Position numbers and translations under genes: made by a program. 64,000 nt of DNA from Mycolicibacterium peregrinum (GTDB lineage: Bacteria > Actinomycetota > Actinomycetes > Mycobacteriales > Mycobacteriaceae): positions 1-64,000 of the forward strand of contig NZ_LZSY01000140.1 in NCBI RefSeq assembly GCF_001665625.1, in the 5' to 3' direction. Below, piece after piece: positions 8,623 to 16,556 of this stretch (the stretch's first letter is position 1; the number at the start of each line of letters is the position of its first letter). The notes under the pieces were generated by a model. It saw only the letters and a list, made by a program, of their open reading frames with translations. It was not told where the DNA came from and did not search any database.

Positions 8623-9172
8623 TCGCGGAGAACACGCGCTCGAACAGGTCGGTCAGCCGGCCGGCGTCGGCATCGGTCAGGCCCGGGCTCCTGATCACCC
8701 GCCGCATCAGCAGGACCCCGCTCATCACCGACAGCATGGCGTCGGCGCGGAGCTCACGGTCAGACCCGGGGAGCTGGCGGGCCAACCGTTGGCCGACGTG
8801 GCGTGCGATCGCGTCGCGCACGATGTTCACCGCAACCGGGTTCGAGACCGAACGGAGCATGATCAGGAACGGCTCCAGCGGGTCGGCATCCGGGTCGGAG
8901 CGTTCGGTCAGCGCGGTCGCAGCATCGCGCGCCAGCGCGTCCGGCTCCTCCGCGACGATCGTCGGTGGCGCGAAAGAGGTTTCGACCGCCTCGGCGAACA
9001 GCTGCTCCTTGGACCCGAAGTAGCGGTTCACCAGCATCGCGGTGACCCCGGCGTCTCGCGCGATCTCACGAACGCCGACCCCGTCGTACCCGGACAGCGC
9101 AAAGTGCCGGATCGCCGATTGCAGGATCGCCTCGCGGGTGGCGGCCGCATTGCGTGGTCGGGATGAAGCCAT
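8606..9172 (-). CDS. TetR-family repressor of the adjacent SDR/aldo-keto reductase operon
   Basis: 188 residues with TetR HTH (about 12-58, VGVREIARDAGVTAMLVNRYFGSKEQL) and a C-terminal domain of the TetR_C_17-like type. It is transcribed divergently from the SDR gene, with an 83-bp gap that contains a strong symmetrical site. This arrangement is classic for a local TetR repressor controlling itself and the divergent operon. The inducer is unknown, probably a carbonyl compound handled by the reductases. Confidence 0.9.
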   Translation of the reverse strand: MASSRPRNAAATREAILQSAIRHFALSGYDGVGVREIARDAGVTAMLVNRYFGSKEQLFAEAVETSFAPPTIVAEEPDALARDAATALTERSDPDADPLEPFLIMLRSVSNPVAVNIVRDAIARHVGQRLARQLPGSDRELRADAMLSVMSGVLLMRRVIRSPGLTDADAGRLTDLFERVFSAIIEPA

Positions 9173-9203
9173 GCCCAGAACGCTAGGGAATAACCGGCGC
9201 CAA

Positions 9204-9244
9204 GTCTACGTATGTATACCTGTCAGATGTATACAGTCGTAGAC
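9204..9244. promoter_or_regulatory. TetR operator between repressor and SDR genes
   Basis: An outer inverted repeat GTCTACG (9204-9210) / CGTAGAC (9238-9244) encloses two direct copies of ATGTATAC (9212-9219 and 9227-9234), 15 bases apart. Each copy contains the self-complementary GTATAC. The whole 41-bp site sits in the divergent promoter gap. Two dimers 15 bp apart would be plausible. The RBS AGGAG of the SDR gene follows directly. Confidence 0.8.
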
Positions 9245-9255
9245 ATAGGAGAGTC

Positions 9256-10143
9256 ATGGACATCGAGTTATCGGCAAAGCCATCTGTGTTCCTGGTATCC
9301 GGCGCATCCCGCGGGCTGGGCCGCTCGATCGTCGAGGCCGCGTTGGGCGCGGGGCACCGCGTCGTCGCCGGCGTCCGCTCCACCACGGCCCTGTCCGATC
9401 TGGCCGCTCAGGAGCCGGACCATCTCGCCGTCGTCCAACTCGATGTGACCGACGACGAACAAGTGCGCGCCGCCGTAGCCACCGCCGTCGAGCGGTTCGG
9501 CCGACTCGACGTGTTGGTCAACAACGCCGGCTACGCGAACATGGCCGCGATCGAAGACTTCGACTTCGACGACTTCCGTGCCCAGATCGACGCCAACTTC
9601 TTCGGCGTCGTACGGCTCACGCAAGCCGCACTACCCGTCATGCGTGCCCAGCGCGCCGGCCACATCGTGCAGATCTCTTCGGTCGGCGGGCGACTCGTGC
9701 GGGCCGGCTTGGGCGCCTACCAGTCGGCCAAGTGGGCAGTCACCGGCTTCTCCGGTGTGCTCGCACGGGAAGTCGCACCCCTCGGAATCACGGTCACCGT
9801 CCTGGAACCCGGTGGCATGCGCACCGATTGGGCCGGGTCGTCGATGCGGGTCGCCGAGGTCCGCGCCGAATACGCCGACACCGTCGGTACGTCGATCGCC
9901 CAGAGCACTCCGGAGAACCTCGGCGCCAGCGACCCGGCCAAGGTGGCCGAACTGGTGCTCACCATCGCCGAGATGCCTGATCCTCCAGAGCGATTGCTCG
10001 TCGGACCCGATGCCTACCGCTACGCCACCGCTGCCGGACGCGACCTGCTCGCCGACGACGAGAAGTGGGAGGCCCTCAGCCTGTCCACCGCAGCCGATGA
10101 CGTCACCACCGCTCAGGTCGACCCGCTGGGAGCCGTCAAATGA
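9256..10143 (+). CDS. Short-chain dehydrogenase/reductase
   Basis: 295 residues, classical SDR. The cofactor motif is GASRGLG (16-22), the structural motif NNAG (89-92), and the catalytic residues are a serine at 141/142 with Y155 and K159 (AYQSAK). Arg in the SGASRG loop suggests NADPH preference. The substrate is unknown. It is the first gene of a two-gene operon, its stop overlapping the aldo-keto reductase start (ATGA), and is controlled from the TetR operator upstream. Confidence 0.92.
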   Translation: MDIELSAKPSVFLVSGASRGLGRSIVEAALGAGHRVVAGVRSTTALSDLAAQEPDHLAVVQLDVTDDEQVRAAVATAVERFGRLDVLVNNAGYANMAAIEDFDFDDFRAQIDANFFGVVRLTQAALPVMRAQRAGHIVQISSVGGRLVRAGLGAYQSAKWAVTGFSGVLAREVAPLGITVTVLEPGGMRTDWAGSSMRVAEVRAEYADTVGTSIAQSTPENLGASDPAKVAELVLTIAEMPDPPERLLVGPDAYRYATAAGRDLLADDEKWEALSLSTAADDVTTAQVDPLGAVK

Positions 10144-11192
10144 CGACAACGAATCACAGCCCGGCATTCGGGGCGGCGACCGTCACCCTCGGACACTCCG
10201 ATTTGACGGTGCACCCAGTCGGCTTGGGCTGCATGGGAATGTCACAGTTCTACGGGCCCGCCGACGACAACGAGTCAATGGCCACCATTCGCGCTGCACT
10301 CGAACTCGGGGTCGACTTTCTCGATACCTCGGATGTCTATGGCGCTTCCGACATCACCTTCGGTGTGCCGATCCGCGGCTTCGGCCACAACGAACAACTG
10401 ATCGGCGAAGCGATCGCCGAGCACCGCGACGAGATCGTGCTGGCGACCAAGTTCGCGGCGAAGATCAACGACGCCGAGGACGGGATCGCGATCGACGGCC
10501 GGCCGGAGTATGTGCGAACCGCATGTGAGGCCAGCCTGCGACGCTTGCGCACCGACGTCATCGACCTGTACTACTGCCATCGACTCGATCCGAACGTGCC
10601 GATCGAGGAAACCGTCGGAGCGATGGCCGAACTCGTGACGGCGGGCAAGGTCCGCGCCATCGGACTCAGTGAGGTCGGTCCGGATCAGATCCGCCGTGCC
10701 CACGCCACTCACCCGGTCTCCGCACTGCAGTCCGAGTACTCGCTGTGGGAGCGACGTGTCGAGGGCGGCATCACTTCGACGTGCCGGGAGTTGGGCATCA
10801 CCCTGGTTCCCTACAGCCCGCTGGGCCGCTCGGCGCTCACCGGTTCCCTGAAATCCGGCAGCACCTTCGCCGCGGACGACTTCCGCGCCACCAATCCGAG
10901 GTTCTCTGCCGAGAATCTCGCGGTAAACCTCGAGCCGGTGCAACGCCTTCAGTCGCTCGCAGCAGAGAAGGGTTGCAGCCCAGGACAGCTCGCGTTGGCA
11001 TGGTTGCTGGCGCAGCCGCTCGATGTGGTGCCGATCCCCGGCACCAAACGGATCCCTTTCGTCCGGCAGAACATCGCCGCCACCGACGTTGCGATCAGTG
11101 CAGACGAGGTGGCACTGCTGGCCGAAATCTTCGCACCGGGGCGCATCACCGGCGAGCGCTACGCCCCGGTTCACGCCCGGACAGTCCGGTGA
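10140..11192 (+). CDS. Aldo/keto reductase
   Basis: 350 residues, (beta/alpha)8 NADPH-dependent reductase. The tetrad is visible as D62, Y67, K104 and H147 (LDTSDVY, TKF, YYCHR). The C-terminal IPGTKR motif binds the 2'-phosphate of NADPH. It resembles the AKR13/YajO-like group. Overlap with the SDR stop codon implies coupled translation, so both reductases likely act on related carbonyl substrates, and both are likely under the divergent TetR. Confidence 0.93.
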   Translation: MTTTNHSPAFGAATVTLGHSDLTVHPVGLGCMGMSQFYGPADDNESMATIRAALELGVDFLDTSDVYGASDITFGVPIRGFGHNEQLIGEAIAEHRDEIVLATKFAAKINDAEDGIAIDGRPEYVRTACEASLRRLRTDVIDLYYCHRLDPNVPIEETVGAMAELVTAGKVRAIGLSEVGPDQIRRAHATHPVSALQSEYSLWERRVEGGITSTCRELGITLVPYSPLGRSALTGSLKSGSTFAADDFRATNPRFSAENLAVNLEPVQRLQSLAAEKGCSPGQLALAWLLAQPLDVVPIPGTKRIPFVRQNIAATDVAISADEVALLAEIFAPGRITGERYAPVHARTVR

Positions 11193-11315
11193 GGCCGCTG
11201 GGACGTTGAACGGTTCCGAGCCGCTCGTGCGCAGATTGCGAAAACTGTCTACTGCGGCCTGCGCGTGTCATAAATTGACGCTCGAGAATCGAGGCTTCTC
11301 GGGTCAGGAGACATT

Positions 11316-13016
11316 GTGGCGCGACTGTCAGTGTGGCTCGGCGCAGGCGCTGTCACGGCCGGGGTTTCTGCTGCATTGGTAGCAGGAGCCGATGTGGCGA
11401 ATGCCGACACCACATCTGGTTCGGACGGTCCGAAGACATCCGAGTCCACTTCAAGCGCAAGTCCGTCGAGCAAGGGTGACCGGGCCGGTCCACGTCGCAG
11501 CTTCAACCGAACACGCCATTCAGCCCAGTCAACTGACGCTGCTCACGCCGTCATACGCAAGAAGGCGACCAAGCCCGCCAAGACAGCCGTGTCCCGGCCC
11601 GCGCCGGAAACCGAGCCTGGCGCAAGCAGCCGCGAATCCCGCGCCGCGCAACGGAAGAGCGCACTAGCGAACTTCCTCTCGAAGGCAGAGCCGAGCTCTG
11701 CACCCGACACACCGGCGGCATCTGTGGAGACCGCCGAGCCCGTCAGGTCCGTGACGACCGCAGTCAAAGCCGTCGAAACTGGAGAGCAGCAAGCCGCCCC
11801 GCCGATGCTGCGAGACGTCTTCAAGCGTGCCGCGGCCCCGTACGCAGCATCTGTTCCGCAGGCGGTCGCGCCCATCTCGCCGGTGTCGGCAACCGCTGCG
11901 CCGTCGCTGTCGCTGCCGGAGCAGATCCAGTCATTCGTCTTCGACTTCGTCGGCGTCGCCGTCACCACCATCGCGGGTCCCCCCAGGATTCCCGCCGGGA
12001 GCAACGTCACGGTGCGAAGCTCCTCGTTGGAGATCACCGAGGGCCGCAACGTACCGGCCGACTGGTACTACCCGGAGGGCGACGAGGCGCCGGAGCGGAT
12101 CATCCTGCTGCAGCACGGGTTCCTCGGCGTGAGTGCGATGTACAGCTACACCGCGGCAAATCTTGCCGAGCGCACCAACAGCGTCGTTGTGGTGCCGACC
12201 TACTCGTCGAATCGTTTTGTCCGGGACGGGTTCTGGCTGGGAGACGACCAGGTCTATCGCGCAACAGCCGAGCTGTTCCTCGGTGACCGCGACGCGCTGA
12301 CCGCCAGTGCGAACGCAGCCGGATACGCCGCCAGGTACGGTGACGACGTTCCCCTGCCGGAAACGTTCGTCCTGATCGGGCACTCTCTGGGCGCGGGTGT
12401 GGTGGCCGGCGCGGCGGGCTACTACGCGGATGCGATCAAATCGACTGGCGCAGAGAACCATCTGGCCGGCGTGGTACTGCTCGACGGGGCACCGCCAGAG
12501 GGCGTGCTGCCAGATGCACTGGACAAACTGGACGGTCTGGGTGCGTACGTCCCGGTACTGGAACTTGGTGCGCCCAAGGAAGTCCGCAGGGTCGATGCGG
12601 CCCTGATCGAGCATCGACCGGACATGTTCAACGGCGTGGTGCTGGCCGACGGCCAACACCTGGATGCCATGCAGGGAGGTAGCCCACTCATCCAGTTGCT
12701 GTCGTACCTGTTCTACGGCTTTTCGACGGCGCCGAACAAGGTGGCCTCACAAACTCTCATCTCCGGCTGGGTGGATGACATGTTCGCGGGCCGGATCGAT
12801 GCGTCCACCGGTGCTTGTGAAGGCGATGACTGCTCGGGCATCTACGGCGAGCCAGGCCAGACCCTCAACCTCCCGACACCGGCCGGACCGACCCGCGCCG
12901 TCGTGATCGGCGGTGCCGCCCTGGCACCGATCACCACCGCATTCCAGCCGATGCTTGCGACGGCGTCGGTGGCTCCCCGGCCACCGTCAGACTTCGCTTT
13001 GATCCAGCTGCTCTGA
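11316..13016 (+). CDS. Secreted alpha/beta-hydrolase (lipase-like) with long low-complexity linker
   Basis: 566 residues from GTG 11316 (GGAG five bases upstream). A signal peptide covers about 1-30 (ending near ANA-DT). Residues about 32-215 are a Ser/Ala/Thr/Pro-rich, disordered linker. A hydrolase domain follows (about 215-520) with QHGFLG (oxyanion region) and the nucleophile elbow GHSLGAG (S357). The pattern, an exported enzyme with a mobile spacer, is common for mycobacterial envelope lipases or esterases. A pair of cysteines (ACEGDDC) near residue 500 could form a disulfide. The natural substrate is unknown. The 123 bp upstream hold no other gene. Confidence 0.85.
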   Translation: MARLSVWLGAGAVTAGVSAALVAGADVANADTTSGSDGPKTSESTSSASPSSKGDRAGPRRSFNRTRHSAQSTDAAHAVIRKKATKPAKTAVSRPAPETEPGASSRESRAAQRKSALANFLSKAEPSSAPDTPAASVETAEPVRSVTTAVKAVETGEQQAAPPMLRDVFKRAAAPYAASVPQAVAPISPVSATAAPSLSLPEQIQSFVFDFVGVAVTTIAGPPRIPAGSNVTVRSSSLEITEGRNVPADWYYPEGDEAPERIILLQHGFLGVSAMYSYTAANLAERTNSVVVVPTYSSNRFVRDGFWLGDDQVYRATAELFLGDRDALTASANAAGYAARYGDDVPLPETFVLIGHSLGAGVVAGAAGYYADAIKSTGAENHLAGVVLLDGAPPEGVLPDALDKLDGLGAYVPVLELGAPKEVRRVDAALIEHRPDMFNGVVLADGQHLDAMQGGSPLIQLLSYLFYGFSTAPNKVASQTLISGWVDDMFAGRIDASTGACEGDDCSGIYGEPGQTLNLPTPAGPTRAVVIGGAALAPITTAFQPMLATASVAPRPPSDFALIQLL

Positions 13017-13022
13017 CGGCGC

Positions 13023-14081
13023 CTAGTCCTGACGGCGATTGCCGTCCTCGTCCCAGTTCTCGGCGACTTTCTTGCTGGGCTGCACCCGCGGCGGCTCACC
13101 CGGCATCTTGGGATAGCTCGGCGGGTACGGCAGGTCACCGAGGCCGCGCTCCTCGTCGGCGGCCACCAGGTCCAACAGTGGTTGTAGCGACTGTTTCTTC
13201 TTGTCGATATCCGCCCAGGGATCCTCGCGTCCGGCAAGGAAATCCGGCACGGTGGCGATCGTGTAGTCGTCGGGGTTGGCGGTGCGAAGTTCGTCCCAGG
13301 ACAGCGGGGTCGAGACGGTCGCGATCGGGGTCTTGCGGGCCGAATAGGGCGAGGCGAACGTGCGGTCGCGGGCATTCTGGTTGTAGTCGATGAACAGCCG
13401 CTCACCGCGCTCTTCCTTCCACCACGACGTGGTCACCGCATCGGGTGCACGCCGTTCCACCTCGCGGGCCAGGGCGATTCCAGCGCGGCGCACCTCGATG
13501 AAATCCCAGTCGGTCTTGATCCGCAGGAAGATGTGCACGCCGCGACCGCCCGAGGTTTTCGGATAGCCGATCAGGTCCAGCTCGTCGAGGAGCGGCTTGA
13601 GCACATCGCAGGCCACCGCGGCGGCCTCGGCGAAACCGGTGCCCGGTTGCGGGTCGAGGTCGATGCGCAGCTCGTCGGGATGTTCGGTGTCCGGACAGCG
13701 AACCTGCCAGGGATGCAACGTAATCGTGCCCATCTGCGCGGCCCACGCGATCGACGCCGGGTGCGTCACCTTGAGCGCGTCGGCGGTGCGCCCCGACGGG
13801 AACGTCACCGTGCAGGTCTCCAGGTAATCGGGATGCTTCTGCGGCACCCGCTTCTGGTAGATCTCCTCACCCTCGATGCCGTCGGGGAACCGCTGCAGAT
13901 GCGTGGGCCGGTCTTTCAACAGCGTGATCATACGGTCGGCGACGGACAGGTAGTACTCCATCAGCTTGCCCTTGGTGCCGCCCTTGCCCAGCTTCGGGTA
14001 ATACACCTTGTCCGGGTTGGTGAACCGGACCTTGATTCCGTCGACATCGAGTTCGGTTGCCCCTCCAGCTTTTTCAGCCAT
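13023..14081 (-). CDS. polD1: LigD-like stand-alone primase-polymerase PolD1
   Basis: 352 residues of the AEP (archaeo-eukaryotic primase) fold found in the polymerase domain of LigD. The metal-binding D141 and D143 lie in DLDPQPG, and the nucleotide-binding block SGGRGVHIF spans 177-185. An HLQRFP motif near 61 and KVTHP near 104 are typical of LigD-Pol. The C-terminal ~60 residues are basic and proline-rich. In M. smegmatis the homologue PolD1 (MSMEG_6301) fills gaps with dNTP/rNTP, and it is encoded next to LigC as here. One base separates it from the ligC1 stop, so the pair forms an operon. No ligase or nuclease domain is attached. Confidence 0.95.
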   Translation of the reverse strand: MAEKAGGATELDVDGIKVRFTNPDKVYYPKLGKGGTKGKLMEYYLSVADRMITLLKDRPTHLQRFPDGIEGEEIYQKRVPQKHPDYLETCTVTFPSGRTADALKVTHPASIAWAAQMGTITLHPWQVRCPDTEHPDELRIDLDPQPGTGFAEAAAVACDVLKPLLDELDLIGYPKTSGGRGVHIFLRIKTDWDFIEVRRAGIALAREVERRAPDAVTTSWWKEERGERLFIDYNQNARDRTFASPYSARKTPIATVSTPLSWDELRTANPDDYTIATVPDFLAGREDPWADIDKKKQSLQPLLDLVAADEERGLGDLPYPPSYPKMPGEPPRVQPSKKVAENWDEDGNRRQD

Positions 14082-14082
14082 T

Positions 14083-15147
14083 TCAACCTTCCTTCGTCAG
14101 GACGTCGTACAGGTCGTAGTCCAACGGCACGTCGAGCTGGTCGAACGTACAGCTCGACGGTTCGCGGTCCGGGCGCCAGCGCATGAACTTCACCGCGTGC
14201 CGGAAGCGCCGACCGTTCTCGGTGTTGCCCTCCATCTGGTCATACGCCACCTCGCACACGCGATCCGGACGCACCGGGATCCAGCGCTTGTCGGCGGCCG
14301 AGTTCCAGCGGCTGGGATCACCCTCGCGGACTTCGTCGCCCTCCCGCAGCGGCTCCAGGTCGGCCAGCAGCTTGATCCGGTCCTTGACGCTGAACGAGGC
14401 TGCGCCACCGACCATCTGCAGCTCGCCGTCGGACCGGTAGAGGCCGAGCAGGATCGAGCCGACACCCTCCCCGCTCTTGTGGATGCGGTAGCCGATCGCC
14501 ACGCAGTCGGCGTCGCGGTGATGCTTGACCTTCACCATCTCCCGCTTGCCCGGCAGATACGGGCCGTCGAGCTTCTTGGCGATCACCCCGTCGAGGCCGG
14601 CCCCCTCGAAGGTCTGCAGCCACTGCGAACCGAGCTCGGGATCCGTGGTGGTCCGCGTGACATGGCACCACGTCGTGGCATTGACGGCCTCGATCAGCGC
14701 CTCGCGGCGCACCCGGAACGGCTCGGCGAGCAACGACCGGTCCCCGGTGGCCAGGGCGTCGAAGCCGATGAAGTGCGCCGGCGTCTGTTCGGCGAGCATC
14801 CGCACCCGCGACTCGGCAGGGTGGATACGTTGCGACAACGACTCCCAGTCCAGGCGCATGCGGCCGTCGATCTCGCGGGGCACCACCACCTCACCATCGA
14901 GGACACAACGGTCGGTGAGTTCGTCACGCAGCGCGTCGAGCAGTTCGGGGAAGTAGCGCCCGAGTTCCTTTCCGCTGCGAGACTGCAACACCACCTCGTC
15001 GCCGTCCCGGAAGACCAGAGCGCGGAAGCCGTCCCATTTCGGCTCGTAGGACCACACCCCGGCCTCGTCGGGCACTTTCACCTGGGCTTTGGCGAGCATC
15101 GGTTCGATCGGCGGCACTACGGGTAGGTCCACGGGCTCCATCCTCAC
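14083..15147 (-). CDS. ligC1: ATP-dependent DNA ligase LigC1
   Basis: 354 residues. Motif I carries the adenylated lysine in EPKWDGFR (K37). Motif III (HFIGFDALA), motif IV (EGAGLDGVIAKK) and motif V (MVKVKHH) follow. An OB-fold domain occupies the C-terminal 130 residues. This is the compact two-domain LigC ligase, acting with PolD1 in backup excision or end-repair. GTG 15147 or ATG 15141 could start it, and they differ by two residues. A second paralogue lies 3.6 kb away on the other strand beyond an inserted island. Confidence 0.95.
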   Translation of the reverse strand: MRMEPVDLPVVPPIEPMLAKAQVKVPDEAGVWSYEPKWDGFRALVFRDGDEVVLQSRSGKELGRYFPELLDALRDELTDRCVLDGEVVVPREIDGRMRLDWESLSQRIHPAESRVRMLAEQTPAHFIGFDALATGDRSLLAEPFRVRREALIEAVNATTWCHVTRTTTDPELGSQWLQTFEGAGLDGVIAKKLDGPYLPGKREMVKVKHHRDADCVAIGYRIHKSGEGVGSILLGLYRSDGELQMVGGAASFSVKDRIKLLADLEPLREGDEVREGDPSRWNSAADKRWIPVRPDRVCEVAYDQMEGNTENGRRFRHAVKFMRWRPDREPSSCTFDQLDVPLDYDLYDVLTKEG

Positions 15148-15271
15148 TTAGACCAGACAGCGAGGGCAATGTCATCGCCGGGACCTGCCGCAAATCCTCC
15201 TGCCCGAATCGTGCACGATCAATCTCATCGCGCACCGACCAATGCAGTCAATCGCCTCCAATTGCCCCGAG

Positions 15272-15301
15272 TTGCCAAGGTGTAACTGGTTAACTAACAC
15301 C
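15272..15301 (+). promoter_or_regulatory. Candidate promoter and imperfect palindrome before the small island gene
   Basis: TTGCCA (15272-15277) and TAACAC (15295-15300) are 17 bases apart, a good -35/-10 spacing. The spacer and -10 form an imperfect dyad with arms GGTGT and ACACC (15279-15301) around a GTTAAC core. It is 30 bases before the GTG of the 122-residue gene. It does not contain the ATCGG-N6-CCGAT motif found at the other end of the island. Confidence 0.4.
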
Positions 15302-15330
15302 CGACGACATTCCAATGACGAGGAGAATTC

Positions 15331-15699
15331 GTGAGTCGGCGACCCTGGGTGTGGGGCGACAGGGCAAAGGTAGAACGATCAGAGGCACTTAAGAGTTTTT
15401 CCATGCTGCCGCAGAACTCGATCGTATTCGAGATCAAAGCCAACATGGATTGGACAAGCCTAACTGGACGACATCCCGAAGAATTGCCGAAGCGCCGCGG
15501 CGTGCGTGCACACCCCGTGTGTGTTCACGATGGCATGGCGCTGTATGTGTTATTCGCCGCCATTGATGAGAAGTTCGTAGTGCTGCACGCTGCACTGGAG
15601 ACACACGCTGCAGGCGCTCGGGCAGTTGGGATCAGGCCGCCACTGTCGGAGGAAGCGTGGAAGCTCGCACAGAAGCGACTGGACTCTGGACACCACTAA
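15331..15699 (+). CDS. Hypothetical 122-residue protein of the ligC1-ligC2 island (possibly RelE/HigB-like)
   Basis: The GTG start has an ideal RBS (AGGAG, five bases upstream), so the gene is very likely real. The N-terminus is basic. The C-terminal half (about 65-120) reads like strand-strand-helix: ALYVLFAAIDEKFVVLHAALETH followed by a helix EEAWKLAQKRL. This recalls the end of RelE/HigB ribonuclease toxins (a hydrophobic strand, FVLLHAF, then a basic helix), but the similarity is weak and judged by eye. Its stop overlaps the convergent pentapeptide gene by 4 bp. A HigA-like HTH occurs in the regulator at the far end of the island. I do not recognise a family with confidence. Confidence 0.6.
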   Translation: MSRRPWVWGDRAKVERSEALKSFSMLPQNSIVFEIKANMDWTSLTGRHPEELPKRRGVRAHPVCVHDGMALYVLFAAIDEKFVVLHAALETHAAGARAVGIRPPLSEEAWKLAQKRLDSGHH

Positions 15700-16556
15700 G
15701 TCGGTTCAGCACCGGACGGTTCACCATAAGTCGTCCTCAATTGTTCGTCGGTCAGGTGACGCGCTCCTTGTAGCGACGAACCGGCAATGTCTGCCGAGTA
15801 CAGAACCGTCTTGTAAAAGTTCGCGCGTCGCAGTTTCGCCTTCTTCAAGTCTGCCTCGGAAAAATCCGCAGCCGAAAGATCCGCATCATCCAGATTGGCC
15901 GATATCAACCGTGCCCGACCAAGCCTTGCATCGGTCAGGTCTGCGCCCGCCAGATTGGAACCATCAAGCCACGCACCCGACAGATTGGCGCCCATCAGCA
16001 GCGCCCCTGGCAAATGGACCCCGCGAAGGTCGAGAGGGCGTCGCGCAGCGGCCGTAACCGGTCGATCACCGATCAGCGTCAGCGCAGCCTGGACGTCAGT
16101 GTTGACAACGGTTCCACGTTTTGCGCGTTGCCGCACGAGTGCGGTTAAGACGTTCAAGACGGCCGGCCAGTAATTTTCGTCCTCAGTGGTGAGACGCCAC
16201 ATGCTGTGAACACCGCCGGCCCGGACCGCCTCACTCTCGTCACCGATCTGTTCAACAGCTTTGGTGAACCTGTCTGCGCGTTGGGTAAACCGAGTCAGCG
16301 CAAAAGTTCGCGCGGTGTAGATGAGTCCACCAACTAAACCGATGCCGCCGACGAGTTGAATCAAAGAGACACGCGCGTCGTTGATCGATTTCGCTTGCTC
16401 GACCGTCATCCCGTCCACCAACCGAACAGCGACGAACTGTATCAGCGTTGCAAGGACACAAGATGAGGCGGCAGCAACGAACAGGGTCTTTATGACGGTT
16501 CGCTGGCGACTCGTCATGGTGCGGCATGCAGTAACTAGTCTGCGGACTAGGCCCAT
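15696..16556 (-). CDS. Membrane-anchored pentapeptide-repeat protein
   Basis: About 286 residues from ATG 16556. Two transmembrane segments come first (about 22-45 and 68-85 from this start), then a soluble helical segment (about 95-165, RFTKAVEQIGDESEAVRAGGVHSMWRL...). The C-terminus is a right-handed quadrilateral beta-helix of pentapeptide repeats, A(D/N)LXX, e.g. ANLSG, ADLTD, ANLDD, ADLSA, ADFSE, ADLKK, ANFYK. The soluble part resembles bacterial proteins with two N-terminal TM helices and pentapeptide tails that are common in defence or signalling islands. Its start overlaps the end of the XRE-ROK gene by 10 bp, so the two are co-translated. ATG 16517 is an alternative start. Confidence 0.8.
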   Translation of the reverse strand: MGLVRRLVTACRTMTSRQRTVIKTLFVAAASSCVLATLIQFVAVRLVDGMTVEQAKSINDARVSLIQLVGGIGLVGGLIYTARTFALTRFTQRADRFTKAVEQIGDESEAVRAGGVHSMWRLTTEDENYWPAVLNVLTALVRQRAKRGTVVNTDVQAALTLIGDRPVTAAARRPLDLRGVHLPGALLMGANLSGAWLDGSNLAGADLTDARLGRARLISANLDDADLSAADFSEADLKKAKLRRANFYKTVLYSADIAGSSLQGARHLTDEQLRTTYGEPSGAEPT

